From Pseudomonas lundensis (GTDB lineage Bacteria > Pseudomonadota > Gammaproteobacteria > Pseudomonadales > Pseudomonadaceae), in the NCBI RefSeq assembly GCF_002269125.1, contig NZ_NQKI01000015.1, positions 1 to 64,000 of the forward strand: a stretch of DNA of 64,000 bases. The letters are read 5' to 3'. A program made the position numbers and the translations under genes. Of the stretch, positions 54,888 to 63,838 are shown piece after piece (the stretch's first letter is position 1; the number at the start of each line of letters is the position of its first letter). Under the pieces are notes generated by a model. The model did not search any database. It saw only the letters and a program-made list of their open reading frames with translations, and was not told the DNA's origin.

Positions 54888-56132
54888 TTAACCACGAGGA
54901 GTCGCGACGCCAGCCAGCTTCGGCGCGCTGTTGGCGGGCTTGACCTGTGGCAGGTTGCTGGCTTCCAGGGCTTGTCGTTGGAGCGCCAGTGCAGCGAGGG
55001 TTTGTTCGGTCGCCATCGGGATCACTTCAGGGGTGACCGGCGAGCCAGGACGCACCCGCTGCAAGCCTTTGACGATGATGGTGTCGTCCTTGTGCAAACC
55101 ATTACGCACAATGCGCAACCCTTCGATCTTCGGCCCCAGCTCAACGGCGCGGTAGATCGACTTGTTGTCGCCATCGAGGACCAGCACGAACTTTTTGCCC
55201 AGGTCGGTGCCGACGGCTTCGTCGTTGATCAGCACAGCCGAATACGTCCCGCTGCCTACCAGTTTGAGGCGTGCATACAGGCCCGGGGTGAAGCTGCCGT
55301 CGGCGTTATCGAACACCGCGCGGCCACGGATGGTGCCGGTTTTGGGGTTGACCTGGTTATCGACGAAGTTCATTTGCCCCAGGTGCGGGTTGCCGTCTTC
55401 ATTGGACAGGCCCAGGTACACCGGTGTGGTCTGGCCACGTTGGCCTTCACGGGCCAGTTGGGTGTACTTGAGAAACACACGTTCATCGGCATCAAAGTAG
55501 GCATACACCTTGTCGGTTGAAACCACGCTGGTCAGCGGTGTGACATCCGCCGTCACGATGTTGCCCGCTGTAATTTCCGCGCGGCTCACACGCCCGCTTA
55601 TCGGGGAGGTGACGCGGGTAAAACTCAGGTTCAGCTTGGCCAGATCCAGCTCGGCCTGAACGGCCGCGACGGCGGCGCGGGCTTGCTGCGAAGCGGTGCT
55701 GCGCGAGTCGGCCAGCTCGGCCGAAATGGCATTGCTCTGGCGCAGGCGCTCGCCGCGCTGGGCTTCGTTTTCGCTGCGGGTGGCATTGGCGCGGGCTTGT
55801 TGGACCTGTGCCTCAAGGCGGCGTACTTGCGCCTGAAACGGGCGCGGGTCGATCTGGAACAACAGGTCGCCTTTCTTCACCAACGCACCTTCGGTGAAAG
55901 CGACCTGATCAATCTGCCCGGACACGCGAGGGCGAATTTCCACCGTTTCCGGCGCTTCCAGCCGACCGGTGAACTCGTCCCATTCATTCACAGGCTGCTC
56001 AAGCACTTTGGCCACACTGACTTTTGCAGCAGGCGCCGGAGCAGTCGCTTGTGGAGTTTTGCCGCATGCACTCATCACCACGATGGCCAAAGCGGCCAGT
56101 GGGAAGCGCAAATGTTTAAGTGACTGTTCCAT
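54888..56132 (-). CDS. mexE: Multidrug efflux periplasmic adaptor MexE
   Basis: A 414-aa membrane-fusion lipoprotein (lipobox VMSAC) with the MexE wording VNEWDEFTGRLEAPETVEIRPRVSG, LLFQIDPRPFQAQVRRLEAQ and TDKVYAYFDADERVFL. It joins MexF to OprN. No mexT-like LysR activator is adjacent. The 356 bp upstream have no recognised regulator box, so control must come from elsewhere. Confidence 0.95.
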   Translation of the reverse strand: MEQSLKHLRFPLAALAIVVMSACGKTPQATAPAPAAKVSVAKVLEQPVNEWDEFTGRLEAPETVEIRPRVSGQIDQVAFTEGALVKKGDLLFQIDPRPFQAQVRRLEAQVQQARANATRSENEAQRGERLRQSNAISAELADSRSTASQQARAAVAAVQAELDLAKLNLSFTRVTSPISGRVSRAEITAGNIVTADVTPLTSVVSTDKVYAYFDADERVFLKYTQLAREGQRGQTTPVYLGLSNEDGNPHLGQMNFVDNQVNPKTGTIRGRAVFDNADGSFTPGLYARLKLVGSGTYSAVLINDEAVGTDLGKKFVLVLDGDNKSIYRAVELGPKIEGLRIVRNGLHKDDTIIVKGLQRVRPGSPVTPEVIPMATEQTLAALALQRQALEASNLPQVKPANSAPKLAGVATPRG

Positions 56133-56437
56133 GAGGGGGAGTCCGCCAATCTGTTGAGATGGGGCGGATAATGCTGGCGCGGGTGCTGGCGCACGAATCG
56201 AACCCAGCGAAGGTCATTATCATCCGGAATGATATAAACCCGAGCCAAGCCCTCTAGCCTGTGCTTTTCGTTAGGGGACTATCAATCACAAAGACTTGCG
56301 GGTCGGATGGCGCCCGATAATCAGGTGCGCACAAGGCCAGACCGTGTTCCAGATGAAGCGGACTAATGGGTTTGTAGGTGTTCGGCAGGATGGCGGTAGA
56401 ACCGGAATTGCGCAGCGGCTTGATTTTTTTGCGGAAC
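56133..56437. other. Non-coding region between mexE and tRNA-Leu
   Basis: It holds the mexE promoter side. The minus-strand frame at 56254-56439 is open for 61 codons and reads fairly protein-like (ISPLHLEHGLALCAPDYRAP), but it has no ribosome site and begins inside the tRNA terminator region. It may be a gene remnant. No nod-box-like MexT site was found. Confidence 0.4.
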
Positions 56438-56480
56438 AAAAAAACAAAGGGCCTGCATGAAGAATCTCATGCAAGCCCTT
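56438..56480 (-). terminator. Terminator of tRNA-Leu
   Basis: A 14-bp stem with one mismatch, AAGGGCTTGCATGA / TCATGCAGGCCCTT, followed on the minus strand by TGTTTTTTT, beginning 9 bp after the tRNA 3' end. Confidence 0.9.
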
Positions 56481-56488
56481 GATATGTT

Positions 56489-56575
56489 TGGTGCCCGAAG
56501 CCGGAATCGAACCGGCACGTCCTTTCGAACGGGGGATTTTAAGTCCCATGCGTCTACCAATTTCGCCATTCGGGC
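56489..56575 (-). tRNA. tRNA-Leu (anticodon UAA)
   Basis: An 87-base class II tRNA with encoded CCA. The acceptor arm pairs GCCCGAA with TTCGGGC, the T-loop is GGTTCGATTCC, and the anticodon arm is GGGACTTAAAATCCC, giving anticodon TAA (reads UUA). A long variable arm is present, as expected for leucine. A promoter-like pair (TTGCGT and TATATT) lies about 70-90 bp upstream on the minus strand. Confidence 0.97.
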
Positions 56576-56865
56576 GGTAGCGCTATGTAGCGATCAAACC
56601 GGCTGGTTTTACTGAATCTCAGCCCCCCAGCCTGTGTGACAGGTGGACGAATATATAGAGGCTTATGCGATGACGCAAGTTTGAGAGGGCACATTTTTTA
56701 TCGAGGGGCTTAATAAAACCCTCGAAAAATCAGAAGCCTATGGCCTCGGGGAGTTTACTCGAAGGGGGTTATCCAAATCGTTGGAAGAAAGTATCAGGCT
56801 TATATGTAAGTTTTTTGGGAGGGCTAGGCTAGGGTGTGTGTAGGTCCGAGACAGAAGTGGGTGAA

Positions 56866-57912
56866 ATGAATTCAAGTGTCCTCTACGCGCTCATTGCGGC
56901 AGCCCTGTTCGGCGCCAGTACGCCGCTGGCCAAGCTGCTGGGGGCCGACGTGTCGCCCGTGCTGCTGGCAGGGTTGCTGTATTTGGGGAGCGGGGCGGGC
57001 CTGTTGTTGGTGCGCTGCATGCGGGATCGCGGGTGGAAGCGTTCCGGTCTGAGCGCAGGTGAATGGCCATGGTTGGCGGGTGCAATTGCCTTTGGGGGCG
57101 TATTGGGCCCTGTGGCGCTCATGTTCGGGTTGACGCTGACCTCCGGAGCCACGGCCTCGCTCATGCTGAACCTGGAGCCCGTACTGACCGCGCTGCTGGC
57201 GTGGGTGGTGTTTAAGGAAAACGCTGATCGCCGGATTGTTGCGGGAATGCTGGCCATCATCGCGGGGGGTGTGGTGCTGTCCTTGCCGTCAGGGCAGGGT
57301 GCAAACGACACGGGTTCGTGGCTGGGGCCGCTTGCAGTGGCGTTTGCCTGTTTGTGCTGGGCCGTGGACAACAACCTTACGCGTAAAGTGTCGGCGTCTG
57401 ATGCGCTCTACATTGCCGGGGCAAAGGGGTTGTGTGCCGGGTTGGTGAACTGCGCAATTGCTACATCGCTGGGTGCCCAATGGCCCTCGGCGCAGGTGCT
57501 GTCTCCGACGTTATTGATTGGTTTTTTGGGTTATGGCGTGAGTCTGGTGCTGTTCGTACTGGCCTTGCGCGGTCTGGGGGCGGCGCGAACGGGGGCGTAT
57601 TTTTCCACGGCACCTTTTTTGGGGGCTGTGATTTCAATCGTGATACTGGGCGAATCGGTCTCGTGGCTGTTTTGGGTCGCGGCGGCCTTCATGGGGCTGG
57701 GTGTGTGGTTGCACTTGACTGAGGTGCATGCACATGAGCACCAGCATGCGCGCCTGGAGCATACCCATCGACATCACCATGATGAGCACCATCAACACAC
57801 TCACGAAGCAGATGACCCGGCTCAGGAACCCCATACCCATGCACATGTCCATGTGCCTGTACGCCACTTTCATCCTCACTTCCCGGATATTCATCACAGG
57901 CACCGGCACTGA
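56866..57912 (+). CDS. EamA/DMT-family transporter with histidine-rich C-terminus
   Basis: A 348-aa permease starting at the ATG at 56866 (MNSSVLYALIAAALFGASTP). Ten helices in two EamA halves occupy residues 1-285. The last 63 residues (57721-57909) form a cytoplasmic or periplasmic tail with 24 histidines in patterns such as EHTHRHHHDEHHQH and HTHAHVHVP. His-rich tails usually bind Ni, Zn, Co or Cu, so a metal-linked role is plausible but unproven. It is followed 40 bp on by a DedA gene and may form an operon with it. Confidence 0.87.
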   Translation: MNSSVLYALIAAALFGASTPLAKLLGADVSPVLLAGLLYLGSGAGLLLVRCMRDRGWKRSGLSAGEWPWLAGAIAFGGVLGPVALMFGLTLTSGATASLMLNLEPVLTALLAWVVFKENADRRIVAGMLAIIAGGVVLSLPSGQGANDTGSWLGPLAVAFACLCWAVDNNLTRKVSASDALYIAGAKGLCAGLVNCAIATSLGAQWPSAQVLSPTLLIGFLGYGVSLVLFVLALRGLGAARTGAYFSTAPFLGAVISIVILGESVSWLFWVAAAFMGLGVWLHLTEVHAHEHQHARLEHTHRHHHDEHHQHTHEADDPAQEPHTHAHVHVPVRHFHPHFPDIHHRHRH

Positions 57913-57952
57913 CCCTGAAGTCCCCGGCCTATAACGGAGCACACGAGCGCGC

Positions 57953-58528
57953 ATGTTTGAACACGTCGATGTCAACTACCTACTGGCCACCTACGGTTAC
58001 TGGGCCATCTTTATCGGCTGCCTGCTGGAAGGCGAAACCATCCTGATTCTGGGCGGCATGGCGGCTCACCAGCATGTCCTCAAACTGCTTCCGGTCATCG
58101 GCTATGCCAGTCTGGCGGGCATGCTGGGTGATCAGTTGTTGTTCTGGGCGGGACGCTATTTTGGTGAGCGCCTGTTACCGCGCTTGCATAAACAACAGGC
58201 CGCTATCGACAAGGTCACGGCGTTGATCAATCGCCACCCGACCGTGTCGATTTTTGCAGTGCGCTTTCTTTACGGCATGCGCCTGGTGGGGCCGATGGTG
58301 ATTGGCGCGAGTAAGGTGTCCCCCGTCAAGTTTGCGTGCATCAACCTGTTAGGCGCCGTGGTGTGGGCCACGCTGTTTGCCAGTGCCGGGTATTGGTCGG
58401 GAGAGTTCCTGCAGCATCTGTTAGGGGATTTAAAACCTTATCGCTTGCCGATTGCCCTGGGGGTGGTCGTCCTGGTGCTGGTCGTGGGACTGATCCGCCA
58501 TTTCAGCTCAACGCGCAAAACCATTTAG
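57953..58528 (+). CDS. DedA-family membrane protein
   Basis: A 191-aa SNARE-associated/DedA protein with the sequence EGETILILGGMAAHQ, GDQLLFWAGRYFG and FLYGMRLVGPMVIGAS. DedA proteins act as lipid (undecaprenyl phosphate or phospholipid) flippases and affect envelope stress. The conserved Arg in RFLYGMR and the Gly-rich re-entrant loops are present. It is probably co-transcribed with the EamA gene. Confidence 0.92.
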   Translation: MFEHVDVNYLLATYGYWAIFIGCLLEGETILILGGMAAHQHVLKLLPVIGYASLAGMLGDQLLFWAGRYFGERLLPRLHKQQAAIDKVTALINRHPTVSIFAVRFLYGMRLVGPMVIGASKVSPVKFACINLLGAVVWATLFASAGYWSGEFLQHLLGDLKPYRLPIALGVVVLVLVVGLIRHFSSTRKTI

Positions 58529-58725
58529 CCAGGCTGGGTGCGCAGCCTGTAGCGCCCATGAAGGGTGTGTGGTTGCAAAAATCACGCTTGAAAGGCAAAG
58601 TCCGGCAACCCGGTTGCGTGATGAACCGCTTGGCCTAGACTCTTGTTTAGCGGCTCTGAGCCGAGGTTTTCATGCCGTGTTCACGACCTTTGCGCGCCGG
58701 TCCGATGACAAGAAAGGAGGTCCGC

Positions 58726-59271
58726 ATGTTGATACGCTCAATGATCCTCGCCAGTGTGCTGGTCACGGGAATGGCGCACGCCGTTGAAGTCCCCAACCCC
58801 CTCGAACAGGACCGCGCAAAGGCAAGACCACTGGTGATTGTGGCGCGCACAGAGGCTGACCCCACCTTATCGACTCTGAAAAAATCCCTCGAAGACCCGG
58901 CTCAAAAAAAGGCTTTCGATGAGCGCAACCTGGTGCTGTACACCATTGTTGGCATCACCGGTAAGCGTGACGGCAAAGACCTTGAGCCGCAGTCAACCAT
59001 GTCGCTGATCCGGGGACTCAAGCCGGGCATGATCATTGATAAGGCCAAAGTGTTTCTGATCGGTAAGGACGGCGAGGTCAAGTTCAAGTCTGAAGGTGAC
59101 GCGGACCTCGAAACGCTGTTTAAAACCGTCGATGCCTTGCCGCCTGCCGAAAAAACGTTGCAAGCCCAAACGGGGCCTGAAACGTCGGTCACACCTGGCA
59201 CCCAAGGCAAGCCTGACAAGTCCGGCAAGCACGTTAAACCCGCTAAACCTGCCAAACCGCTGGAAGACTGA
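58726..59271 (+). CDS. DUF4174 exported protein
   Basis: A 181-aa protein starting at the ATG at 58726 behind AAGGAGG. It has a signal peptide (about 1-19, MAHA), then a DUF4174 domain: ARPLVIVARTEADPTL, ERNLVLYTIVGI, KVFLIGKDGEVKFKSEG (thioredoxin-like strand order, no active Cys). The C-terminus is a Lys/Pro-rich tail (KPDKSGKHVKPAKPAKP). Periplasmic; function unknown. Confidence 0.82.
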   Translation: MLIRSMILASVLVTGMAHAVEVPNPLEQDRAKARPLVIVARTEADPTLSTLKKSLEDPAQKKAFDERNLVLYTIVGITGKRDGKDLEPQSTMSLIRGLKPGMIIDKAKVFLIGKDGEVKFKSEGDADLETLFKTVDALPPAEKTLQAQTGPETSVTPGTQGKPDKSGKHVKPAKPAKPLED

Positions 59272-59288
59272 AGTCACGGCCAAAAAAA

Positions 59289-59310
59289 GGCCCGCTGGGG
59301 GAAGCGGGCC
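59289..59310. terminator. Terminator hairpin after DUF4174 gene
   Basis: GGCCCGC / GCGGGCC with an 8-base loop. A run of seven A precedes it, so the better T tract is on the minus strand. Confidence 0.65.
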
Positions 59311-59499
59311 AAGAGGGATTCACTAAAGGAGTGAGTTCAATCTAGACCCCGGAATGTGAATACCATGTGAAATGCATGTATTCAAAACAGTAAAGACCCG
59401 CAAAGTGTTCGGTAAAAATACAGCTCAGCTGTAGCGCAAGGCGCAGCAGGCGATCCGCTAGGGTGTCATTCATCTCTCCCTTGCCAGCCGGACGTCTTC

Positions 59500-60108
59500 A
59501 TGCCGCTTTCCCTCGAGTTGATCTCTGCTTTCACGTTGTTTGCTTTTGTTTCGTCCATCACGCCTGGCCCCAATAACACCATGCTGTTGGCCTCCGGGGC
59601 CAACTTCGGCTTTCGTCGCACCCTTCCTCATGCGCTGGGTATCAGCTTCGGTTTCATGTTTTTAGTCGTGGCAGTGGGGCTTGGGTTGGGAGGCGTCTTT
59701 AAGGCTGTGCCCATGGCTTACACCGTATTGCGTTACCTCGGCGCGGCCTACTTGCTGTATCTGGCCTGGAAAGTCGCGACTTCCGGGCCGATATCCGGCA
59801 CACACACCGCGCACGGCAAACCACTGGGGTTTTGGGGCGCAGCCGCTTTTCAGTGGGTCAATCCAAAAGCGTGGGTCATGGCGGTGGGCGCGATCACTAC
59901 GTACACCCCCTCGCAGGGCTACATCACCAACGTCTTTGTGATTGCACTGGTGTTTGCCATCATCAATTTACCCAGCGTCTGCGTGTGGGCCGGCTTTGGT
60001 AGCGCATTACGTTCGGTACTGAGCCAACCCAGATGGCTCATGGTGTTTAACCTCAGCATGGCGCTGTTGCTGGTGCTGTCGTTGTATCCGATTGTGTTTG
60101 ATCACTGA
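59500..60108 (+). CDS. LysE-family amino acid exporter
   Basis: A 202-aa RhtB/LysE-type permease with the N-terminal signature FVSSITPGPNNTMLLASGANFGFRRTLPH and the central FQWVNPKAWVMAVGAI. Five to six helices. These proteins expel amino acids or derivatives; the substrate is unassigned. It overlaps the convergent punR gene by seven bases. Confidence 0.9.
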   Translation: MPLSLELISAFTLFAFVSSITPGPNNTMLLASGANFGFRRTLPHALGISFGFMFLVVAVGLGLGGVFKAVPMAYTVLRYLGAAYLLYLAWKVATSGPISGTHTAHGKPLGFWGAAAFQWVNPKAWVMAVGAITTYTPSQGYITNVFVIALVFAIINLPSVCVWAGFGSALRSVLSQPRWLMVFNLSMALLLVLSLYPIVFDH

Positions 60109-61025
60109 TCCTGTTCTTCAGCGTCGTTGAGCCATTCCTGACTCAGCGTGTCGGTATCCCCCAGGTAGTCCAGTAGCCAGCTCATGGCGGGCGAGTGATT
60201 GTTCTGGACCCAGGCAATACAGGACGGGCTGGCAGGGAAGGGCCGTTGCAAGTGCAAGGCCACCAGCCGCCCTTGCTCAATGAGCGGGCGAGCGAGATGG
60301 GCAGGCACCATGCCGACACACAGGCCCTCACTCAAGCAGGCCAAGGCCGATGGCCAGTCCGGGACCATCATCCGCCGCTGGTTGTCGAGCGTCCAGGTGT
60401 CACGTTTGGGCAAGCTGCGCGATGTGTCGTCCATGCACAAGGATGGATAGGGCCGTAGCTGCTCGTCACTCAACAACCCTTCGAACGCCGTCAGCGGGTG
60501 ATCCGGGCTTGCCACGCAGATCCAGTGCAACAGCCCCATGTCGCGGAAGGCAAAGCTACCCGCGACCGGTATGGCGCGGGTAGCGCCAATCACCAGGTCG
60601 GTTCGACCGTCCACCAATGCATCCCACACACCGTTGTACACCTCGTAGTGGACGATTAATTCCACATCGGGGAAGTGGCGGTAAAAGTCGAGAACCATCT
60701 GTTGGCAGCGCGGCTGTTTGGTGATGGAGTCCACAGCGACGCGTAACTGACCGCTCCAGCCATTGGCCACCTGCTGGCACAAGCGCCGGGTGCCCAGCAT
60801 TTTTTTCATCACATCGCGGGCTTCCTTCACGAACAGCTGCCCGGCGGCGGTCAGTTCTACATCGCGATGGCGACGCACAAACAATGGCACCGCCAGCCAC
60901 ACTTCCAATTGGCGCACGGTATAGCTCACGGCAGAGGGCACGCGATGCAGTTCCTGAGCTGCGCCGCTGAAGCTGCCATGTCGGGCCACGGCATCGATGA
61001 CATCCAGAGAGTATTCAGACCACAC
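60102..61025 (-). CDS. punR: LysR-family regulator PunR (purine nucleoside uptake)
   Basis: A 307-aa LTTR highly similar to E. coli PunR (YdhB): MWSEYSLDVIDAVARHGSFSGAAQELHRVPSAVSYTVRQLE at the N-terminus and FYRHFPDVELIVHYEVYNGVWDAL in the effector domain. In E. coli it activates punC in response to purine nucleosides. Here it is divergent from a PunC homologue, with two small dyads in the gap, so the pair is conserved. Confidence 0.92.
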   Translation of the reverse strand: MWSEYSLDVIDAVARHGSFSGAAQELHRVPSAVSYTVRQLEVWLAVPLFVRRHRDVELTAAGQLFVKEARDVMKKMLGTRRLCQQVANGWSGQLRVAVDSITKQPRCQQMVLDFYRHFPDVELIVHYEVYNGVWDALVDGRTDLVIGATRAIPVAGSFAFRDMGLLHWICVASPDHPLTAFEGLLSDEQLRPYPSLCMDDTSRSLPKRDTWTLDNQRRMMVPDWPSALACLSEGLCVGMVPAHLARPLIEQGRLVALHLQRPFPASPSCIAWVQNNHSPAMSWLLDYLGDTDTLSQEWLNDAEEQDQ

Positions 61026-61035
61026 AGCGCTGCCT

Positions 61036-61048
61036 TCAAATTAATTGA
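61036..61048. promoter_or_regulatory. Dyad in punR-punC gap (with a second at 61111-61121)
   Basis: TCAAATTAATTGA is a near-perfect palindrome 11 bp from punR, and AACAA-A-TTGTT is a second at 61111-61121 nearer punC. LysR sites are often such AT-rich dyads. Binding is inferred. Confidence 0.35.
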
Positions 61049-61143
61049 TGCTAAATAGAAAATATTATCGCTTCACAAGCAGATCCTCAGCCGGATAATG
61101 CGCGCCAGTCAACAAATTGTTTGATGGGAAGTATTAGGTGCAC

Positions 61144-62328
61144 ATGAAAAACTCGTTGGGATTCACGCTTTATCTGGCCGGGCTCAGCATGCTGGGTTAT
61201 CTGGCCATGGACATGTACCTGCCGGCATTCGGCACATTGCGCGCTGAACTGCAATTGTCCGCAGGCGCTGTCGGCGCCAGTTTAAGTATTTTTCTCGCCG
61301 GCTTTGCCGTGGGCCAATTGTTGTGGGGGCCTTTGTCGGACCGGCTGGGACGAAAACCCGTGTTACTGGCCGGGCTGACGATGTTTGCCCTGGGCTGTCT
61401 GGGCATGCTTTGGGTCAACGATGCTGTGTGGCTGCTAAGCCTGCGCTTTATTCAGGCCATCGGCATCTGCGCCGCGGCGGTTACCTGGCAAGCACTGGTG
61501 ATCGACCGCTACCCGGCCGACAAAGCCAACCGCGTATTCGCAGGCATCATGCCGTTGATGGGCCTGTCTCCGGCGCTGGCGCCCTTATTGGGCGCGCTGG
61601 TACTTAATCACTTGGGCTGGCAGGCGATCTTCACTGTTCTGTTTGGCATCGCCGTGATGCTGTTGCTGCCCACGTTATTGCTCAAAGAGAAAGTGCGCCC
61701 GCGCCTTGAGCAACACAACATCGTGCGCGTGAGTTACTGGCAACTGCTCAGCTCATCAACGTTTAGCGGCAACGTGATGATATTTGCAGCCTGTTCCGCG
61801 AGTTTCTTTGCCTGGCTGACGGCATCGCCTTTCATTTTGGGCGACATGGGCTACAGCCCGAATGACATTGGCCTGAGTTACGCCTTCCCGACGCTGGCCT
61901 TTTTGATCGGCGGCTACAGTTGCCGCAGCGCGTTGCAACACATCAAAGGCCGCACTTTGCTGCCATGGCTGCTGTTGGCTTACTGCGCAAGCATGGTGGG
62001 GCTGTACGTGGTGGCGACACAGACTCAACCCACATTGGCCACATTGCTGATCCCGTTTTGCCTGATGGCACTGGTGAACGGCGCGAGTTACCCGATTGTG
62101 GTGGCCAATGCACTGCTTCCATTTTCGGAAAACTCCGGCAAGGCCGCAGCGCTACAAAACACCCTGCAGTTGGGGTTGTGTTTTCTCGGTAGCCTGGTGG
62201 TATCGGCGTACATCAGTCACCCGCTGGACATTACGGTGGAGGTGATGCTGGCTTCGGCGCCCGTGGCGGTGCTCGGTTACCTGATCCAACGCCGCAGGGC
62301 CACTGCCGAACGTCTTGCAACGCGCTGA
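61144..62328 (+). CDS. punC: Purine nucleoside MFS transporter PunC (Bcr/CflA family)
   Basis: A 394-aa twelve-helix importer/exporter close to E. coli PunC (YdhC): [30 protein letters not shown] and [21 protein letters not shown]. The frame opens with GTG at 61138; the ATG at 61144 with TTAGG at suitable distance is preferred. The divergent PunR gene supports the name over a general Bcr/CflA drug exporter. Confidence 0.9.
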   Translation: MKNSLGFTLYLAGLSMLGYLAMDMYLPAFGTLRAELQLSAGAVGASLSIFLAGFAVGQLLWGPLSDRLGRKPVLLAGLTMFALGCLGMLWVNDAVWLLSLRFIQAIGICAAAVTWQALVIDRYPADKANRVFAGIMPLMGLSPALAPLLGALVLNHLGWQAIFTVLFGIAVMLLLPTLLLKEKVRPRLEQHNIVRVSYWQLLSSSTFSGNVMIFAACSASFFAWLTASPFILGDMGYSPNDIGLSYAFPTLAFLIGGYSCRSALQHIKGRTLLPWLLLAYCASMVGLYVVATQTQPTLATLLIPFCLMALVNGASYPIVVANALLPFSENSGKAAALQNTLQLGLCFLGSLVVSAYISHPLDITVEVMLASAPVAVLGYLIQRRRATAERLATR

Positions 62329-62385
62329 ACTTTGTCGCGAACGGGGGCATCCAAACCTCATCGAGTTGCACTGTGAGCGTGTTGG

Positions 62386-62922
62386 ATGACCCAGATCATT
62401 ACCCCTGAAACCCCTGAACAGGTGCATTCCGAACATGATGCGAAAATGTTCGGATCACCCAAGGACCGGCTGGATTTTTACCGGCGTGAAATACAGTACG
62501 AAACCAGCATCCTGTCCCATCGAACGGACGCCTATCTGGCCGCCCAGTCATTTCTGGTGATTGCATTTGCATCGTGCATGGCCAACCTGAACCCGGAGTG
62601 GGGCAAGTTTTTCACCCTGACCGTGCCGCCGCTACTGGCTGTGCTGGGGCTGATGATTTCATTGAATGCCTGGCCGGGCATTCGCGCAGCGTACGACATC
62701 ATTGACCATTGGCATTTCAAACAAAGTGAGCTGCTGAGCAGTGAACCGCAAATGGGGATGGCGTACGACGAGTCGCCGCTGTTCTGCGAAATGGAATCCA
62801 CCCACAAGGGGTACAAGAAATCATTGATGTTTTCAGTGCGTTCCCCGTGGCTGTTTGCCATCTTCTGGATGGTGCTAGGGGCCTTCTCGCTGTATATCCA
62901 GATTGATAACCCTTTGACCTGA
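62386..62922 (+). CDS. Small membrane protein of unknown function
   Basis: A 178-aa protein. A charged N-terminal region (RLDFYRREIQYETSILSHRTDAYL) leads into two adjacent helices (about 51-65 and 75-95), a soluble stretch with EMESTHKGYKKS, and a third helix (about 155-172). The order recalls two-helix SLATT-type or related membrane sensors, but no motif is decisive. It follows punC by 57 bp and could be co-transcribed. Confidence 0.7.
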   Translation: MTQIITPETPEQVHSEHDAKMFGSPKDRLDFYRREIQYETSILSHRTDAYLAAQSFLVIAFASCMANLNPEWGKFFTLTVPPLLAVLGLMISLNAWPGIRAAYDIIDHWHFKQSELLSSEPQMGMAYDESPLFCEMESTHKGYKKSLMFSVRSPWLFAIFWMVLGAFSLYIQIDNPLT

Positions 62923-62985
62923 TACACCGCGCGCGCAGAAGAGGCCGTAGTTCCGGGTGGGCATACGGCCTGTGAGTAACCCTGT

Positions 62986-63681
62986 TCAGGCCACATCGAC
63001 CAGCACAATCTCACTGTCTTCGAGTGCCGTTACCCGCAGCACGCGCTCATCGACGATCGCAACACCATCCCGTGCGCTGGCCTGCAACCCGTTGACCTCA
63101 ATCAGGCCGGTGGCAGGAACCAGATAAGCGCGTCGCCCCTGATCGAGCTGATACTCCGCGGTTTCACCTGCTTTCAGGTTGGCCGCCACCAATCGGGCGT
63201 CGGCGCGAATGCGCAAACTTTCCTGATCCCCGTCCTTACCGCTGGCCAATGTCACAAAGCCTTCACGCTGGCCTTTAGGGAACGGCTTGGCACCCCATGA
63301 AGGCGGGTCCCCGGCCTGATTCGGCATAATCCAGATCTGGAAAATCTTTGTTGCTGTCGACTCCAGGTTGTATTCGCTGTGGGCTATACCGGTGCCGGCG
63401 CTCATGACCTGTACATCGCCCGCTTCAGTACGGCCTTTATTACCCAGGTTGTCTTCGTGGCTGATGGCCCCTTCACGCACATACGTGATGATCTCCATGT
63501 CGCGATGGGGGTGCTTCGGGAAACCGGTACCGGGCGCAATGATGTCGTCATTCCATACCCGTAGATTGCCCCATCCCATACGCTGCGGGTCGTAGTACTC
63601 GGCGAACGAAAAGTGGTGGTGCGCATCCAACCAGCCGTGGTGAGCGCCGCCCAAAGTGTTGAAGGGTCTGAGTTCAAGCAT
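62986..63681 (-). CDS. Pirin-family protein
   Basis: A 231-aa double-cupin protein starting at the ATG at 63681 behind AGGAGAGG (the longer frame is not used). The iron-binding cupin has GTGFPKHPHRDMEIITYV and GTGIAHSEYN. Pirins act as metal-dependent quercetinases or as regulators of pyruvate and redox metabolism; which applies here is unclear. It is divergent from a partial frame at the right edge. Confidence 0.93.
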   Translation of the reverse strand: MLELRPFNTLGGAHHGWLDAHHHFSFAEYYDPQRMGWGNLRVWNDDIIAPGTGFPKHPHRDMEIITYVREGAISHEDNLGNKGRTEAGDVQVMSAGTGIAHSEYNLESTATKIFQIWIMPNQAGDPPSWGAKPFPKGQREGFVTLASGKDGDQESLRIRADARLVAANLKAGETAEYQLDQGRRAYLVPATGLIEVNGLQASARDGVAIVDERVLRVTALEDSEIVLVDVA

Positions 63682-63838
63682 GATGCCTCTCCTGTTCTGG
63701 TCAGTCGGGGGGGAATGAACGGTGTCCCGAATGAGAATGGAGAAAGTGTGCGCCTCTGAATCATCGATAAAAAGTTTAAAAAATACGTAAAACCAATCAA
63801 TTAAATCGATACTTATCGACGCGCAATCTTCAACCTTG

